Below the pieces are notes generated by a model. That model was not told where the DNA came from and did not search any database. It saw only the letters and a program-made list of their open reading frames with translations. DNA of 15,724 bases from a bacterium. GTDB taxonomy: Bacteria > Chloroflexota > Dormibacteria > UBA8260 > Bog-877. Where the stretch lies: positions 1 through 15,724 of the forward strand of contig JAKABA010000082.1 of NCBI GenBank assembly GCA_021802115.1. The letters are read 5' to 3'. The position numbers and the translations under genes are program-made. How positions within the stretch are numbered: position 1 is the stretch's first letter; each line of letters begins with the position of its first letter. Positions 13,767-15,724 of this stretch are shown piece after piece.

Positions 13767-15660
13767 GGAAGATCCGCGCGTAGAGTTGCCCCGCCTGGAG
13801 CAGCGATTGATGGGTGCCCACCTCGCGGATGCGGCCGGCCTCCAGGACCGCCACCTTGTCCGCCAGGGGGAACCCCGCCAGGCGGTGGGAGCAGAGCAGG
13901 ATGGTCAGGCGGTCCTGGGGCCGAGCCGGAGCCCCGAACGAGCGGCGCAGTCCGGCCAGGATCTCCACTTCGGTTTCCATGTCGACGGCCGAGAAGGGCT
14001 CGTCGAGCACCAGCAGCCGCAGCGGTCCCCCGCCGGCCGCCAGCGCTCGCGCCAAGGTGATGCGCTGACGCTGCCCGCCCGAGACCCGGGTCCCCGACTC
14101 CCCGATCTGCGTATCGGCCCCAAGGGGCATCCGGGCCAGGTCGCGCTCCAAGCCGGCCACCGCCAGCGAGCGCTCGAGGGCTGCGTCCCAACTGCCGTCG
14201 GGAGCGCGCTCCGCCCAGAGCACCACATTATCCGCGACGGTGCCGGAGAACAGGTAGGCACTCTGTCCCATGTACCCGACCCCGGCCGACCGGCTCGCCG
14301 CCTCAAGTTCGATCATCGGCCGCTGGTCGAGTTCGACCCTGCCCGAGTCCGGGACCAGGAGGCCGGCCGCAACCTTGGCCAGGGTGGTCTTGCCCGACCC
14401 GATCGGCCCGGTTACTGCCACCAGCGCTCCGGCCGGGATCTCCAAGGTCAGGTCCTCAAGGGCAGGGGTGAGCGCTCCCGGGTAGGTAAGGCTGACATTG
14501 GTGAGCCGAAGGCTGGCCGGCCCTTCAGGTGGCCGCCAGGGCATGGGCGCCGAAGCCACGAGGCGGGGCACGTGGCTCGGCCGCAGGGTCGCCCACCGGG
14601 GTTCGCCCAGGGGTGCGAGCGGATCGGCCAGCAGCGGTGCCAGGCGCTGGTGCGCGGCGGCTGCGGCCTGGACGCGATTGACCATCTGGGGAATCCGAGG
14701 AGCCCTGGCCACAAACCGTGAGAAGAGGGCGATGAGCGCCACCAGCGCCCCCAGCGAGAGGCTCCCAGCGGCGACCTCGGCGCCGCCCAGCCAGATGATG
14801 AACACGACTCCGCTGGAGAGAAGGACCATGTACGCGGCACCCAAGCCCTCGTCCAGCAGGATCGCCGCCAGCTCCGCGGCGCTCTGGCGGTGTGCCAAAA
14901 CCGACGCCTGGGCCACGGCGGCCTCGGTGCGGCCCAGAACTCGCAGCAGGCGCGTGGCTCGGAGCTGCTCCCGCAGGCTGCTGGTCAGGTCTGCGTCCCG
15001 CTGCCGGGCGACGGTGGTGCGCCGAGCCACCACCGGCTGGGAGCGCTTGGCCAGCCACAGGGACACGGGCACCGGGGCCACCGAGAGCATGGCCAGGTTG
15101 GGCGCGATCCAGAACATCGCGGCCAGCAGCGACACCGAGAACAGCAGGGTGTCCCAGGTCTCCACCATGATCTCGCCGACGCCGACCCCCACCACATCGA
15201 CGTCGCCGATGATCCTGGCCATGACTTCGCCCACCGGCATGGCGGCGAACCGACTGGGGGGCCAGGCGAGCACCCCGCGCAGGGCGTCCTGGCGGAGCGC
15301 GGCCCGAAATCTGGTGCGGGCGACGCCCAGCCAGTAGCGCTTGCCGATCCGCGGCAGCTCGGTTGCGGCTGTGCCACCCACGAAGAGCAGCGCTGCCAAG
15401 CCAACCTGGTCCGCGGAGGCGTGGTGGTGCTCCATGGCCAGCACCACGTTCACGGCCCGGCCGAGCAGAAGCGCCGGAAGCACGATCGCGGTGTTCATGA
15501 CCAAGCCGCAGACCGAACCGAGCACCAGCAGCCCGGTCACCTGGCGGAAATACGGCGTCAGCGACCGAAGGAGGGCAAGACCAGAAGGATGCCGCCCTCT
15601 GGGAACTGTCATACGCAGCGGCTGATCCGCGGGTCCGGTCCACCGCTCGCGTGGGGGCAT
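13735..15660 (-). CDS. ABC exporter half-transporter, subunit 1
   Basis: 641 residues: transmembrane domain (about 35-330), a longer than usual Pro/Arg-rich linker (about 345-385), then the ATPase domain. Walker A is GPIGSGKTT (418-426), Q-loop Gln466, signature VSGGQRQR (526-533), Walker B LLVLDEPFSAVD with catalytic Glu554, and switch His592 (CSHRLAG). All catalytic residues are present, so both ATP sites of the proposed heterodimer appear complete apart from the Ala in the partner's signature. ATG 15660 has GGAAGG very close upstream. The next in-frame ATG at 15612 begins MTVPRG and overlaps the stop of a possible upstream frame as ATGA, so it is a serious alternative. The stop lies 32 bases inside the second ABC gene. 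Confidence 0.93.
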   Translation of the reverse strand: MPPRERWTGPADQPLRMTVPRGRHPSGLALLRSLTPYFRQVTGLLVLGSVCGLVMNTAIVLPALLLGRAVNVVLAMEHHHASADQVGLAALLFVGGTAATELPRIGKRYWLGVARTRFRAALRQDALRGVLAWPPSRFAAMPVGEVMARIIGDVDVVGVGVGEIMVETWDTLLFSVSLLAAMFWIAPNLAMLSVAPVPVSLWLAKRSQPVVARRTTVARQRDADLTSSLREQLRATRLLRVLGRTEAAVAQASVLAHRQSAAELAAILLDEGLGAAYMVLLSSGVVFIIWLGGAEVAAGSLSLGALVALIALFSRFVARAPRIPQMVNRVQAAAAAHQRLAPLLADPLAPLGEPRWATLRPSHVPRLVASAPMPWRPPEGPASLRLTNVSLTYPGALTPALEDLTLEIPAGALVAVTGPIGSGKTTLAKVAAGLLVPDSGRVELDQRPMIELEAASRSAGVGYMGQSAYLFSGTVADNVVLWAERAPDGSWDAALERSLAVAGLERDLARMPLGADTQIGESGTRVSGGQRQRITLARALAAGGGPLRLLVLDEPFSAVDMETEVEILAGLRRSFGAPARPQDRLTILLCSHRLAGFPLADKVAVLEAGRIREVGTHQSLLQAGQLYARIFHAQHRVRGRR

Positions 15661-15724
15661 CTCCCTTCCGGAGTCAAGTTGACCTGCTGGGCTAGCCCGA
15701 GACCGGCGTCCAGATCGAGCTGCT
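15609..15724 (-). CDS. Possible 3' end of an upstream gene (runs off right edge)
   Basis: Leftward, one frame enters from the window edge and gives QLDLDAGLGLAQQVNLTPEG, then 17 more residues before TGA. The stop overlaps an in-frame ATG of the ABC gene as ATGA, the arrangement typical of coupled operon genes. The first 20 or so residues look protein-like; the remainder, overlapping the longer ABC start, is less so. Only 37 residues are visible and no family can be named. It may be non-coding. Confidence 0.22.
   Translation of the reverse strand, partial: QLDLDAGLGLAQQVNLTPEGRCPHASGGPDPRISRCV

Overview
High-GC bacterial DNA. GC-rich third codon positions, frequent GTG/TTG starts, possible leaderless genes and an ArsR-controlled merA without an N-terminal metal-binding domain suggest a terrestrial Gram-positive-like lineage such as Actinomycetota or Chloroflexota/Dormibacteria. 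The sequence alone does not decide which. No rRNA or CRISPR array was found and no tRNA was recognised by eye.

Layout. (1) Positions 1-1425 are mobile-element DNA: the N-terminal 288 residues of an IS1634-type transposase running off the left edge, a divergent DUF6788-type gene, and repeats that look like an insertion-sequence end. (2) Positions 1426-2990 are a gene-poor, lower-GC stretch. It holds a truncated coding remnant, several perfect hairpins, a predicted lipoprotein and a 54-residue orphan MerR/BldC-like DNA-binding protein. It reads as accessory or scarred DNA. (3) Positions 2991-9198, all leftward, carry tetR, a 14-TM drug exporter, an S9 serine peptidase, merA (mercuric reductase) and arsR. 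The tetR/exporter pair overlaps by 1 nt and merA/arsR by 4 nt, and each pair has its own candidate operator. (4) Positions 9199-9540 are a hairpin-rich intergenic segment leading into a rightward AAA-type ATPase with a winged-helix tail (9541-10677). (5) Positions 10939-15724, leftward, carry two overlapping half-size ABC exporters, which probably form a heterodimer, followed by an aminoglycoside-phosphotransferase-fold protein whose catalytic loop is altered. An upstream reading frame may run off the right edge.

Together the window looks like a xenobiotic and metal resistance neighbourhood: mercury detoxification, a TetR-controlled exporter, and a heterodimeric ABC exporter with an APH-like partner, beside a mobile element. 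I found no clearly new multi-gene system. The most notable points are the altered APH catalytic loop, the two operator architectures, and the AAA ATPase behind a structured upstream region.
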